From contig DJDA01000017.1 in assembly GCA_002430835.1 (NCBI GenBank), positions 1-35,358 of the forward strand: a stretch of DNA of 35,358 nucleotides. The letters are read 5' to 3'. The notes beneath the pieces are model-generated. The model ran no database searches. It was not told where the DNA came from and saw only the letters and a program-made list of their open reading frames with translations. This document shows, one piece after another, positions 7,989 to 15,598 of the stretch. The position numbers and the translations under genes were made by a program. This DNA comes from Brevundimonas sp. UBA5936. Its GTDB lineage: Bacteria > Pseudomonadota > Alphaproteobacteria > Caulobacterales > Caulobacteraceae. Each line of letters starts with the position of its first letter. The stretch's first letter is position 1.

Positions 7989-8951
7989 CTAAGCCGGCTC
8001 CGCCGCCTTCCAGTAGTCCAGCCGCCGGAAGAAGGGCGACGGATCCTTGGGCGTGACCAGGTTGGCCGGGTCGTGGAACAGCCGGTCGTGCAGGCGCGTC
8101 AGGGTGAAGCGCACCGCCGCCGCCGCGCCGAGTTCCGGCAAGGCCTGACGCTCGGCGTCCGACAGGGGCCGCACCGACTCATAGCCCTTCTGGAAGGCGC
8201 GCAGAGCCGACGGGATGGGCCGCCCCTCGGCGTCGAAGCCCCAGGCGCTGAGCGCGATGGCCAGGTCATAGGCCAGCACGTCGACGCAGGCGAAGTAGAA
8301 GTCGATCACCCCGCCCACATCCGTCGCCCCATGCTCGTTGGTGGCGAACAGAACGTTGTCGGGGAAGTAATCGGCGTGGATCGGCCCGCGCGGCAGGGCG
8401 GGATCGCTCCACGGCCGGGCCAGGTCCGGCAGCAGGCGCTGCATCTGCTCCAACATCCGGCGGTCCTCGCCCGCAGCGACCGTATCGCAGCGCGCGGCCA
8501 GGTCCGCCCAGGCGCGCGGCCCGACCGGGTTTTCGCGCACGCCGTCATGGTCGGCCGCATCCAGATGCAGCAGCGCCAGCACCTGACCGGCGCGATACTG
8601 ATCCTTGTCCGTCGGCTGGCGCTTCCAGGCGCCGGGCGTCCACTCGACGATGGCGGCGGCGCGGCCGTTCAGACGCCCGATCACCTGACCGTGCAGGTCT
8701 GCGACAGGCGCAGGCGTCGGGAAGCCCTGCGCCGCCAGCCGCCCCGTCAGGCCGAGGCAGAACGGCAGGGCCGAGGCCTCGGTCCGCCCCTCGAACAGGG
8801 TCAGTACATAGGCGCCCTGCTCCGTGACCAGGCGATAGTTGGTGTTCTCGACCCCCTCGGCGATCGGGGTCAGTTCGACCAACCCGCCGAGAGGGTAGCG
8901 CATGAGATAGTCGTCGGCCTGTTGCGGCGTGACGGGCGTGAAGACGGCCAT
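7989..8951 (-). CDS. thrB: Homoserine kinase (ThrB, APH-fold type)
   Basis: Phosphorylates homoserine to O-phosphohomoserine using ATP. This is the aminoglycoside-phosphotransferase-fold homoserine kinase found in many alphaproteobacteria and pseudomonads, not the GHMP type of E. coli. The 320-aa protein starts MAVFTPVTPQQADDYLMRY and shows ENTNYRLVTEQGAYVLTLFE (nucleotide-binding strands). It also has the catalytic loop GPIHADYFPDNVLF and the metal-binding GVIDFYFACVDVLAYDLA. The start at 8951 lies 2 nt after the stop of the thrA-like gene, so the two are co-transcribed and probably translationally coupled. Both are downstream of the threonine attenuator. Confidence 0.93.
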   Translation of the reverse strand: MAVFTPVTPQQADDYLMRYPLGGLVELTPIAEGVENTNYRLVTEQGAYVLTLFEGRTEASALPFCLGLTGRLAAQGFPTPAPVADLHGQVIGRLNGRAAAIVEWTPGAWKRQPTDKDQYRAGQVLALLHLDAADHDGVRENPVGPRAWADLAARCDTVAAGEDRRMLEQMQRLLPDLARPWSDPALPRGPIHADYFPDNVLFATNEHGATDVGGVIDFYFACVDVLAYDLAIALSAWGFDAEGRPIPSALRAFQKGYESVRPLSDAERQALPELGAAAAVRFTLTRLHDRLFHDPANLVTPKDPSPFFRRLDYWKAAEPA

Positions 8952-8953
8952 GA

Positions 8954-10690
8954 CTAGACAAGCTCCGCAGCGGCGCGGCGGGCGCGCATGACATCGGCGA
9001 CATCGGCCAGCACGCTCTCGGTCGTGGCCCAGCGCCCGGCGCCGCGCCCCTTGCACGTCCACACCCGGCCGTCCTGACCATAGACCTTCAAGGCGTTGCG
9101 CTCTCCGTTCAGCGACAGGAAGAGCGCGTCTTCCAGTTCGCCGTCAAGCCGCACCGAGGCGTCCAGGGCGCCGTCGCGCTCGAAGCAGGCGCCGATCTGG
9201 CGCACCGGCGCCTCGCCCAGCGGCGTCTCGGCGGCCAGAACGTCGCGCGGCAGGTCGTCAGGCGAGCGGCCGAAGGCCTCGAACGACAGCAGCTTGACCT
9301 TGGCCGCGGCGTCGAAGCCTTCCAGATCGGACGAAGGGTCTTCCTCGGCGAAGCCGGCGGCGCGAGCGTCGGCCAGGGCGTCGGAGAAGGTCGCCCCCTC
9401 GCCCAGACGCTGCAGCATGAAGTTAACCGTGCCGTTCAGCACCGCCTCGAAACCGGCCACCGGACCGGCGGCGCGGGCGGCGCGCAACGTCTCGATCATC
9501 GGCGAGCCGCCGCCGACCGAGGCCGACCAGGCGACGCGACAGCCGTTGGCGTCGGCCAGGGCCTGAAGCCCCTTGGGATCGCGGGCCACGGCCTGTTTGT
9601 TGGCGCTGACCACGTCGCAGCCCGCCTCCAGCGCGCGGCGGATCAGGGCGTGGCCCGCCTCGCCCTCGGACAGGGCCTCCAGCACCAGGTCCGGCTTCTT
9701 GGCCAACAAGGCTTCGACGTCGTTGGTGAACAGTTCGGCAGGCGCCGAGACGTCACGCTTTTTCAAGGGGTTGCGCACCAGGACGCCGACCACTTCAAAG
9801 CGGTCGTCCGGCAGCAGGCGGCTGAGCAGGCCGCCGCCGACGACGCCGCAACCGGCCACGGCGACCTTCAGCGGTTCAGCCGCCTGCACCGGGCCGGGAG
9901 GGGCGCCGCGTTCGCCGACGATCGTGCCTTCAGCGCGGCCAAGCGCGGCGACCTCGATGTCGACGCCGCGCGCCTCGGCCAGGTCGATGGCGTCGTGCTG
10001 GACCAGGGCGCCGCCGACCTGACGCGCCGTGTCCCAGCTGGCCCGGCGATAGCGCAGCGGCGTGCCCGTCTCGCAGGCTGGATCGCGGTCGTAGAGGCCG
10101 TCGACGTCCTTCACCAGACGCACCCGCTTCAGGCCCAGTTCGGCGGCCAGAACCACCGCCGTCAGGTCCGATCCGCCGCGCCCCAGCAGGGCCACCCGGC
10201 CGTTCGCGCGCACCGCGCCGAAGCCCGGCACCACCACCACCTCATGCTCGGCCAGGGCCTGATGCAGACGCTCGCCCTTCAGCGACACGGGGCGGGCGTG
10301 CTGGGCCGGGCCTTCGGCGACGATGCCCAGTTCGCGCACCGACAGACCCACGGCGTCCAGTCCCACCCGGTCGCAGGCCACGGCGACCAGGGCGGCGGCC
10401 TTTTCCTCGCCCAGCACGACATAGGCGGGCAGCAGCTCGTTCTCGTGATCCAGACCCAGACTGCGGGCGTCGGCCAGCAGCTGATCCGTCTGACCGGCCA
10501 GGGCCGAAACCACCGCCACCACCTTCCGGCCTGCGCGGACGTGGCCGTAGATTTCGCTGGCGACGGCTGGGGCCTGAGAGGCGTCGCGCAGGACCGACGA
10601 ACCGAACTTCAGCACCACCACATCGGCGGCGGGGGCGAGCGCTGCGACCGGTTTCGACTGATCGGCGACGAGGGCGAGAGAGGCGGACAT
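8954..10690 (-). CDS. thrA: Aspartokinase-homoserine dehydrogenase fusion without visible ACT domains
   Basis: A 578-aa two-domain enzyme. Residues about 20-265 are an amino-acid kinase fold: VVVLKFGSSVLRD (usual KFGGTSV changed to KFGSSVL), VVLGEEKAAALVA, LGRGGSDLTAVVLA and VKDVDGLYDRDP. Residues about 275-578 are homoserine dehydrogenase: LKVAVAGCGVVGGG (NAD(P) site), EALSEGEAGHALIRRAL, SANKQAVARD, GGGSPMIETLRAA, VLNGTVNFMLQRL and EEDPSSDLEGFDAAAK with the substrate acidic residues. E. coli ThrA (820 aa) carries ACT repeats between the two parts, and stand-alone dehydrogenases often have a C-terminal ACT. Here neither is visible, so allosteric threonine inhibition may be absent. AGGA precedes the ATG by about 7 nt. 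First gene of the attenuated operon with thrB. Confidence 0.85.
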   Translation of the reverse strand: MSASLALVADQSKPVAALAPAADVVVLKFGSSVLRDASQAPAVASEIYGHVRAGRKVVAVVSALAGQTDQLLADARSLGLDHENELLPAYVVLGEEKAAALVAVACDRVGLDAVGLSVRELGIVAEGPAQHARPVSLKGERLHQALAEHEVVVVPGFGAVRANGRVALLGRGGSDLTAVVLAAELGLKRVRLVKDVDGLYDRDPACETGTPLRYRRASWDTARQVGGALVQHDAIDLAEARGVDIEVAALGRAEGTIVGERGAPPGPVQAAEPLKVAVAGCGVVGGGLLSRLLPDDRFEVVGVLVRNPLKKRDVSAPAELFTNDVEALLAKKPDLVLEALSEGEAGHALIRRALEAGCDVVSANKQAVARDPKGLQALADANGCRVAWSASVGGGSPMIETLRAARAAGPVAGFEAVLNGTVNFMLQRLGEGATFSDALADARAAGFAEEDPSSDLEGFDAAAKVKLLSFEAFGRSPDDLPRDVLAAETPLGEAPVRQIGACFERDGALDASVRLDGELEDALFLSLNGERNALKVYGQDGRVWTCKGRGAGRWATTESVLADVADVMRARRAAAELV

Positions 10691-10753
10691 GGGCGTTTCC
10701 TGAAGGCTGGATCTGGGAGGATTTCGGGAGAGGTCGGAGGTGGGTTCGGGCCA

Positions 10754-10784
10754 ATAAAAAACCCGCCCGGGGGTCCGGGCGGGT
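10754..10784 (-). terminator. Threonine-operon attenuator (rho-independent terminator)
   Basis: On the minus strand a 10-bp perfect stem (ACCCGCCCGG / CCGGGCGGGT) with a 4-nt loop is followed directly by a T-run (TTTTTATT). It lies 38 nt after the stop codon of the threonine-rich leader peptide and 64 nt before thrA. An 8-base segment inside the leader reading frame (CGGGCGGG, within 10832-10841) is a perfect complement of the stem's upstream arm, so an antiterminator can form when that arm is captured. Confidence 0.85.
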
Positions 10785-10822
10785 GATCGGTTTTCTGCGT
10801 TTTCTCGCCTAGACGGCGCGCA

Positions 10823-10924
10823 TCATCCGGTCCCCGCCCGCAAGGGCATGGTGGTGGTACCGGTGGTCGTAATCATGGACGCGAAGAGGCCCGTCGCCGA
10901 GGCGGCGATCGCGGTCGTCTTCAT
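10823..10924 (-). CDS. thrL: Threonine operon leader peptide (attenuation control)
   Basis: A 33-residue ORF that begins MKTTAIAASATG and contains MITTTGTTTMP, then ends LRAGTG and a TGA. Ten of the 33 residues are Thr, six of them in two triplets separated by one Gly, and there are two Ile codons. This is what a threonine attenuator needs. When charged tRNA-Thr is scarce the ribosome stalls on the triplets and leaves the downstream CGGGCGGG segment free to pair with the terminator arm. When Thr is plentiful the ribosome reaches the stop codon, covers that segment and lets the terminator form. The analogy is to E. coli thrL. The Shine-Dalgarno is weak, as is common in this group. Position, composition and RNA pairing agree. 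Confidence 0.85.
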   Translation of the reverse strand: MKTTAIAASATGLFASMITTTGTTTMPLRAGTG

Positions 10925-10974
10925 GCTGGCGAGGCGGTAAGGCACAGGCGGCGTCCGGTTGAAAATCGTGCCTT

Positions 10975-11004
10975 AGGGTGAGCCAGGGCGCCGCGCCGCG
11001 TCAA
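10975..11004 (-). promoter_or_regulatory. Candidate promoter of the thrL-thrA-thrB operon
   Basis: On the minus strand TTGACG (11004-10999) and CACCCT (10980-10975) are separated by 18 nt. The -35 is excellent and the -10 poor, which is usual for G+C-rich alphaproteobacterial promoters. Transcription would begin near 10967, about 43 nt before the leader peptide start. Confidence 0.45.
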
Positions 11005-11100
11005 CCCCGCCTCGAAAGAATTTTTCGCAACATCGTCTCAGGACGCCGTTTTCGCCACCCACATGAGCCGCACGCGCAGAAATGGGGTGAAATTTTTCGC

Positions 11101-11129
11101 TTGACCGGCGCCCTTCGCAACCGCACCGT
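11101..11129 (+). promoter_or_regulatory. Candidate promoter of the metX-metB operon
   Basis: TTGACC (11101-11106) lies 17 nt upstream of a weak -10 position (11124-11129, CACCGT). Transcription from here would begin at about 11135, just where the first stem of the SAM riboswitch begins. That coincidence is the main support, because the -10 itself is poor. Confidence 0.4.
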
Positions 11130-11131
11130 AA

Positions 11132-11265
11132 GCTCACTCATCAAGACCGGCTGAGGGATTAGGCCCTTTGACGCCGGGGCAACCATCGGGTTCCGCCCGA
11201 AACGGTGCCAACTCCTGCGGGGTTCTTCGGGCTTGCCTGAAAGGACCGCGAGAGATGGGTGGAGC
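11132..11265 (+). ncRNA. SAM-I (S-box) riboswitch aptamer upstream of metX
   Basis: The conserved S-box landmarks occur in order: P1 5' strand with CTCATCAAGA (about 11136-11145), GCTGAGGGATTAGGCCC with the kink-turn half, TGACGCCGG closing P2, GGCAACC, GGTGCCAACTCCTGC (11204-11218), and after the P4 arm the GAAAGGA ... GAGAGATGGG segment. P1 closes by pairing GCTCACTCATC (11132-11142) with GATGGGTGGAGC (11254-11265), with one bulge and one G-U pair. It binds S-adenosylmethionine in this family and lowers expression of methionine genes. The expression platform (11266-11337) has no U-run, so control of translation initiation is more likely than termination. Confidence 0.85.
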
Positions 11266-11337
11266 GTCGATAAGGCGGCGCGCCACAGGTCTGTCACGCA
11301 TGGGTTTCGCCGGTGAGCCGAACCTTTGAGTGATGCG

Positions 11338-12447
11338 ATGACCCTGGCCCTGATTTCCACTGAAACCTCCGAAGAGCCTTCCTGTAAGGCCTCCGCCGCT
11401 GCGCCTGCGCCCAAGGGCGGCGCCCAGATCGGCGTGAAGGCCGCGCGCCGTCCGTCGGAACTGCTTCAGCGCGACGGCGCCCATGACGTCGCGGTTGCGA
11501 TCCCCGACGGCTTCGAACTGGATTTCGGCGGAACCCTGACCCAGAAGCGGGTCATCGGCCGCCTGCACGGCAAGGCCAACGCCCCGCTGATCGTGGTCGC
11601 AGGCGGCATTTCCGCCGACCGTTACGTGCACCGCACCGAGACCAAGGGGCTGGGCTGGTGGTCCGGCGCCGTCGGCGTGCGCGCGCCGATCGACCTGACC
11701 CGCTTCCGCGTCCTAGCCTTTGATTTCGCGCCTGAATTCGGCGACGGCGTCAAGGACGCCAAGAGCCCGCTGACCATCACCACCCAGGATCAGGCGCGGC
11801 TGTTAGCCCTGCTGCTGGACCACCTGGGCGTGGACAAGGTCGCCGCCTTCATCGGCTGTTCCTACGGCGGCATGATCGCCCTGGCCTTCGGCGAGCTGTT
11901 CCCCGATTGGGCCGAGCAGTTGGTGGTGGTGTCCGCCGCCCATCGCCCGCATCCGCTGGCCACGGCCTGGCGCGGCATCCAGCGCCGCATCCTGCAACTG
12001 GGCCTGGAGACCGGCCGCATCGATCAGGCCGTGGGTCTGGCGCGCGAACTGGCCATGACCACCTACCGCACCCAGGAAGAGTTCGGCGACCGCTTCGATT
12101 CCGAGGCCCCCAGCCACGCGGGCCAGGCCTATCCGGTGTGCGATTACCTGCAGGCGCGCGGCCGGGCCTATCGCGACCGCACCACCCCCTCGCGCTGGCT
12201 CAGCCTGTCGGACTCCATCGACCGCCACCGCGTCGAGCCCGAGGCCATCAGCGCCCCTGTCACCCTGATCGGCTTCACCACCGACCGCCTCTGCCCGATC
12301 GAAGACATGAGGGAGCTGGCCGACCGCCTGCCCAACCTCTGGCGCTTTGAACAACACGCCTCCGTCTACGGCCACGACGCCTTCCTGAAGGAAGACAAGC
12401 TGGTCGCCGACATCCTGACCTCCGTATTGAAGGACATCGACCAATGA
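11338..12447 (+). CDS. metX: Homoserine O-acyltransferase (MetX family)
   Basis: Acylates homoserine at the entry to methionine synthesis. The 369-aa alpha/beta hydrolase fold shows VVAGGISADRYV (oxyanion region), the nucleophile Ser in FIGCSYGGMIALAFGE (about S175), the acid in GFTTDRLCPIEDM and the His in VYGHDAFLKED. The nucleophile loop GCSYGG differs from the GGSMGGMQ I recall for classical acetyltransferases, placing it in a divergent subfamily. The next gene is a MetB-type cystathionine gamma-synthase, an enzyme that normally uses O-succinylhomoserine, so succinyl-CoA may be the real donor. That is inference. The start at 11338 is preferred over a TTG at 11326. It overlaps metB by 4 nt (ATGA). 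Under SAM riboswitch control. Confidence 0.88.
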   Translation: MTLALISTETSEEPSCKASAAAPAPKGGAQIGVKAARRPSELLQRDGAHDVAVAIPDGFELDFGGTLTQKRVIGRLHGKANAPLIVVAGGISADRYVHRTETKGLGWWSGAVGVRAPIDLTRFRVLAFDFAPEFGDGVKDAKSPLTITTQDQARLLALLLDHLGVDKVAAFIGCSYGGMIALAFGELFPDWAEQLVVVSAAHRPHPLATAWRGIQRRILQLGLETGRIDQAVGLARELAMTTYRTQEEFGDRFDSEAPSHAGQAYPVCDYLQARGRAYRDRTTPSRWLSLSDSIDRHRVEPEAISAPVTLIGFTTDRLCPIEDMRELADRLPNLWRFEQHASVYGHDAFLKEDKLVADILTSVLKDIDQ

Positions 12448-13622
12448 GCCGCGCCCGTCCCGCTGATCCCCGCACCATCGCCGCCCGCTCGGGCGTCGAT
12501 ACGGACACGGCTCACGGCGCGGTCATGCCGGCGCTGTATCTGTCGTCCAACTATTCCTTCGCCGCCTTCGGCCAGCCGCGCAGATACGACTATTCGCGCT
12601 CAGGCAATCCGACCCGCGACGTGCTGGCCGAGACCCTGGCCGAACTGGAAGGCGGCGCGGGCGCCGTCATCACCGCCACCGGCATGGCGGCGGTCGACCT
12701 GCCGCTCAGCCTGCTGGAGCCGGACGACCTGCTGATCGCGCCGCATGACTGTTACGGCGGTACGCACCGCCTGCTGTGCGCCCGTGCCAGGAAGGGGCAT
12801 TTCCGCGTCGCCTTCGTCGATCAGAACGACAGCGCCGCCCTGGACGCCGCCCTGGCCGACGGCTGCAAGCTGGTGCTGGTCGAGACCCCGTCCAACCCCC
12901 TGCTGCGCGTCACCGACATCGCCGATGTCTGTCGCCGCGCCCACGCCGTGGGGGCCAAGGTGGCGTGCGACAACACCTTCCTGTCGCCGGCCCTGCAACG
13001 GCCGTTGGAGCTGGGCGCCGACATCGTGGTCCACTCGACCACCAAATACATCAACGGCCATTCCGACGTGGTCGGCGGCGCCGTGGTCTCGGCCGATCCG
13101 GCCGACCATGAAAAGCTGGCCTGGTGGGCCAACTGCCTGGGCGTCACCGGCTCGCCGTTCGACGCCTATCAGACCCTGCGCGGCCTGCGGACCCTGTTCA
13201 CCCGCATCGAGCGCCAGCAGGCGACGGCCAGCCTGGTCGCGGCGGTGCTGGAGCTGCACCCGGCGGTCAAGGCCGTCCACTATCCGGGCCTGACCAGCCA
13301 TCCCGGCCACGACCTGGCGGCGCGGCAACAGTCGGGCCCCGGCGCCATGCTCAGCTTCGAATTGAACGGCGGGACCGAGGCGGTGCGCCAGGTGATCGAG
13401 CGGCTGGACGTCTTCACCCTGGCGGAATCCCTGGGCGGGGTCGAAAGCCTGGTCGCCCACCCGGCCACCATGACCCACGCCGCCATGACGCCCGAGGCCC
13501 GCGTGACGGCCGGCATCACCGACGGCCTGTTGCGCCTGTCGGTCGGTCTGGAGCATCAGGACGACATCCTGGCCGACCTGACCCAGGCCCTGGACGCGGT
13601 AACGCTGAAGGCGGCGGCGTAA
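12444..13622 (+). CDS. metB: Cystathionine gamma-synthase (MetB-type, PLP-dependent)
   Basis: Joins an O-acylhomoserine with cysteine to give cystathionine in methionine synthesis. The 392-aa protein matches the E. coli MetB pattern along its length: YDYSRSGNPTRDV, ELEGGAGAV, LIAPHDCYGGTHRL, LVETPSNPLLRVTDI, DNTFLSPALQRPLELGAD, the PLP lysine in HSTTKYINGHSDVVGG (K201), FTLAESLGGVESL and ATMTHAAMTPEAR. A related O-succinylhomoserine sulfhydrylase (MetZ) is the main alternative, but the HDCYGGTHRL and AWWANCLGVTGSPFDAY segments read as MetB. Translationally coupled to metX by ATGA overlap. It ends convergently with the chemotaxis receptor gene. Confidence 0.88.
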   Translation: MSRARPADPRTIAARSGVDTDTAHGAVMPALYLSSNYSFAAFGQPRRYDYSRSGNPTRDVLAETLAELEGGAGAVITATGMAAVDLPLSLLEPDDLLIAPHDCYGGTHRLLCARARKGHFRVAFVDQNDSAALDAALADGCKLVLVETPSNPLLRVTDIADVCRRAHAVGAKVACDNTFLSPALQRPLELGADIVVHSTTKYINGHSDVVGGAVVSADPADHEKLAWWANCLGVTGSPFDAYQTLRGLRTLFTRIERQQATASLVAAVLELHPAVKAVHYPGLTSHPGHDLAARQQSGPGAMLSFELNGGTEAVRQVIERLDVFTLAESLGGVESLVAHPATMTHAAMTPEARVTAGITDGLLRLSVGLEHQDDILADLTQALDAVTLKAAA

Positions 13623-13639
13623 GCGCGGAAAGCGCGCGC

Positions 13640-13672
13640 TTCTCCCGTCCCTTCATCTGGAGGGAGAATTTG
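13640..13672 (+). terminator. Weak candidate terminator after metB
   Basis: TTCTCCC (13640-13646) can pair with GGGAGAA (13662-13668), and three T follow. The stem is short and the loop is 15 nt, so this is a weak intrinsic terminator at best, in the 54 nt between the converging metB and chemotaxis genes. Confidence 0.3.
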
Positions 13673-13676
13673 GCGC

Positions 13677-15500
13677 CTAAGCTACGGCTCGCGCCAGGGC
13701 GTCCATCCGTCCGCGCGCGTCCAGGTCGCGCACATCGTCCAGGGCGAACTGACCCATCATGCGATCCAGCTCGATCGCGTCGGAGGCCAGGGCGTGGCTG
13801 GCGGCGGTCGATTCCTCGACCATGGCCGCGTTCTGCTGCGTCACCTGATCCATCTGGTTCACGGCGATGTTGACCTGCTGCAGGCCGCTGGACTGTTCGT
13901 GCGAAGAGGCGGCGATCTCTTCGGCGATGACGGTCAGGCGCTGAATCTGACCGGCGATCCGCTCCAGCGCATGGCCGGTGTCGCCGACCAGCGCCACGCC
14001 CGCCCCGACCTGACGGCCCGACTCGGTAATCAGGGTCTTGATCTCCTTGGCCGCTGAGGCCGAGCGCTGCGCCAGGGCCCGCACTTCCGAAGCCACCACG
14101 GCGAAGCCGCGACCGGCGTCGCCCGCGCGCGCCGCCTCGACGCCCGCGTTCAGCGCCAGCAGGTTGGTCTGGAAGGCGATCTCATCGATCACGCCGATGA
14201 TGGCGCCGATCTCGGACGACGAGCGTGCGATCTCGCCCATGGCGGCGATGGCGCGGCCGACCACGGCCTGGCCGTCCACCGCCTCGGACTGGGCGCCGCG
14301 CACCACGCCGCCCGCCTCCGTCGCGCCCTCGGCCGAACGGGCCACGGTGGCGGTGATCTGCTCCAGGGCGGCGGCGGTTTCTTCCAGGCTGGCGGCCTGC
14401 TGTTCGGTGCGGCGCGACAGGTCGTCGGACGCCTGTGAAATCTCGCGGGCGCTGGCGCCGATGGCGGCGGCGCGCTCAACGATCACCCGCATCACGCCCT
14501 GCAGCTTGTCCATCGCCGCGTTGAAGTCGGTGCGCAGCCCCTCATACTCAGGCGCGAACGGATCGTTGAGGCGGAAGGCCAGCTGGCCGTGCGACAGCCG
14601 GTCCAGACCCTTGGCCACGCCCTCGACCACGCGGGCCTGCTGGCGAGCGGCCTCGGCGTCGCGCTCGGCCTGGGCCTGGCGTTCGATTTCGGCGGCGTGG
14701 CGCGCGGCCTCGGCCTCGGCCTCCAGACGCACCTTCTCCTCGGCGTTCTGCTTGAAGGTCAGGACGGCGTCGGCCATGCGGCCGATCTCGTCGCGGCGGC
14801 CGATCGCGGGGATGGCCACATTCAGGTCGCCGCCCGCCAGGCGTCCCATGGCGCGGGTCATGGCCTCGACCGGACGGCTCAACGCCCCAATCAGCCACAG
14901 GGCCGCGCCCACAGCGATGCCCAGGGCCAGCACCCCGCCTACGGCGAAGGCGACATAGGCCTCGGTGAAGGCGAAGGCCTTGGCCTTGGCCCGCTCCTCG
15001 GCCAGCACGACTTCCTGCTTCTGGATCGAGCCGACCGCCTGTCGAATGTCCGACAGGCGCGCCGCCGAGGCCAGTTGAGACAGGGCGGCTTCATGCGTCG
15101 CAGGCTCGCGCGCCAGGGCCATGACCCCTTGGGCGCTCTTCTCAAATTCAGCGGTGGCGGCGATCAGCGCCGTCTGCTCGGCGGCATAGGCCCCGTCGAC
15201 ATCCGACGCGGCCAGGTCCGCCATCCGCGACTTCACGTCCGCGCCGCCCTGATTGAAGGCTTCGATGAAGCCGGGGTCGCGGCTGGCGACATAGCCGCGC
15301 ATGGCGTTCTGCTGCTCGACGGCGGCGGCCATCAGGCGGTCCGACGCCTTCATCACCTCGCGCGAGGCCGTGTCCGCCGCATCGGCGCGCTGCAAGGACG
15401 CCACGCACCACAGGACGATCAGGGTCGCCGCCCCGCACGCCGCGATCACCGCCATGAAGGACAGGATCAGCTTCTTGGGGACCGACAGGTTCTGCAACAT
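13677..15500 (-). CDS. Methyl-accepting chemotaxis protein
   Basis: A 607-aa transmembrane receptor. The first TM helix is at about residues 10-35 (LILSFMAVIAACGAATLIVL). A helical periplasmic sensor follows with AMRGYVASRDPGFIEAF, which looks like a CHASE3-type four-helix bundle. The second TM helix is at about 183-208. A HAMP domain (SRPVEAMTRAMGRLAGGDLNVAIP ... DEIGRMADAV) leads to a second HAMP-like stretch (LDRLSHGQLAFRLND). The cytoplasmic signalling hairpin carries the diagnostic tip IIGVIDEIAFQTNLLALNAG followed by VEAARAGDAGRGFAVVASEVR, which binds CheA and CheW. No C-terminal CheR-tethering pentapeptide is visible. The ligand is unknown, and no other chemotaxis genes are nearby. Confidence 0.92.
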   Translation of the reverse strand: MLQNLSVPKKLILSFMAVIAACGAATLIVLWCVASLQRADAADTASREVMKASDRLMAAAVEQQNAMRGYVASRDPGFIEAFNQGGADVKSRMADLAASDVDGAYAAEQTALIAATAEFEKSAQGVMALAREPATHEAALSQLASAARLSDIRQAVGSIQKQEVVLAEERAKAKAFAFTEAYVAFAVGGVLALGIAVGAALWLIGALSRPVEAMTRAMGRLAGGDLNVAIPAIGRRDEIGRMADAVLTFKQNAEEKVRLEAEAEAARHAAEIERQAQAERDAEAARQQARVVEGVAKGLDRLSHGQLAFRLNDPFAPEYEGLRTDFNAAMDKLQGVMRVIVERAAAIGASAREISQASDDLSRRTEQQAASLEETAAALEQITATVARSAEGATEAGGVVRGAQSEAVDGQAVVGRAIAAMGEIARSSSEIGAIIGVIDEIAFQTNLLALNAGVEAARAGDAGRGFAVVASEVRALAQRSASAAKEIKTLITESGRQVGAGVALVGDTGHALERIAGQIQRLTVIAEEIAASSHEQSSGLQQVNIAVNQMDQVTQQNAAMVEESTAASHALASDAIELDRMMGQFALDDVRDLDARGRMDALARAVA

Positions 15501-15598
15501 GACTTCAAGGCTCGGGGAGGGAGGTTCAGCCTCGCTCCTAGCCCGCGCTTGTTCGACAAAGTGTTAGCGCCCGCCTGCGGGCATCTACTTAATCGCCC

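Noticed and set aside
14038..14958. Plus-strand 306-aa open frame opposite the chemotaxis receptor
   Set aside because: Ser/Ala/Arg-rich shadow of the receptor's codons with no domain and no ribosome site.
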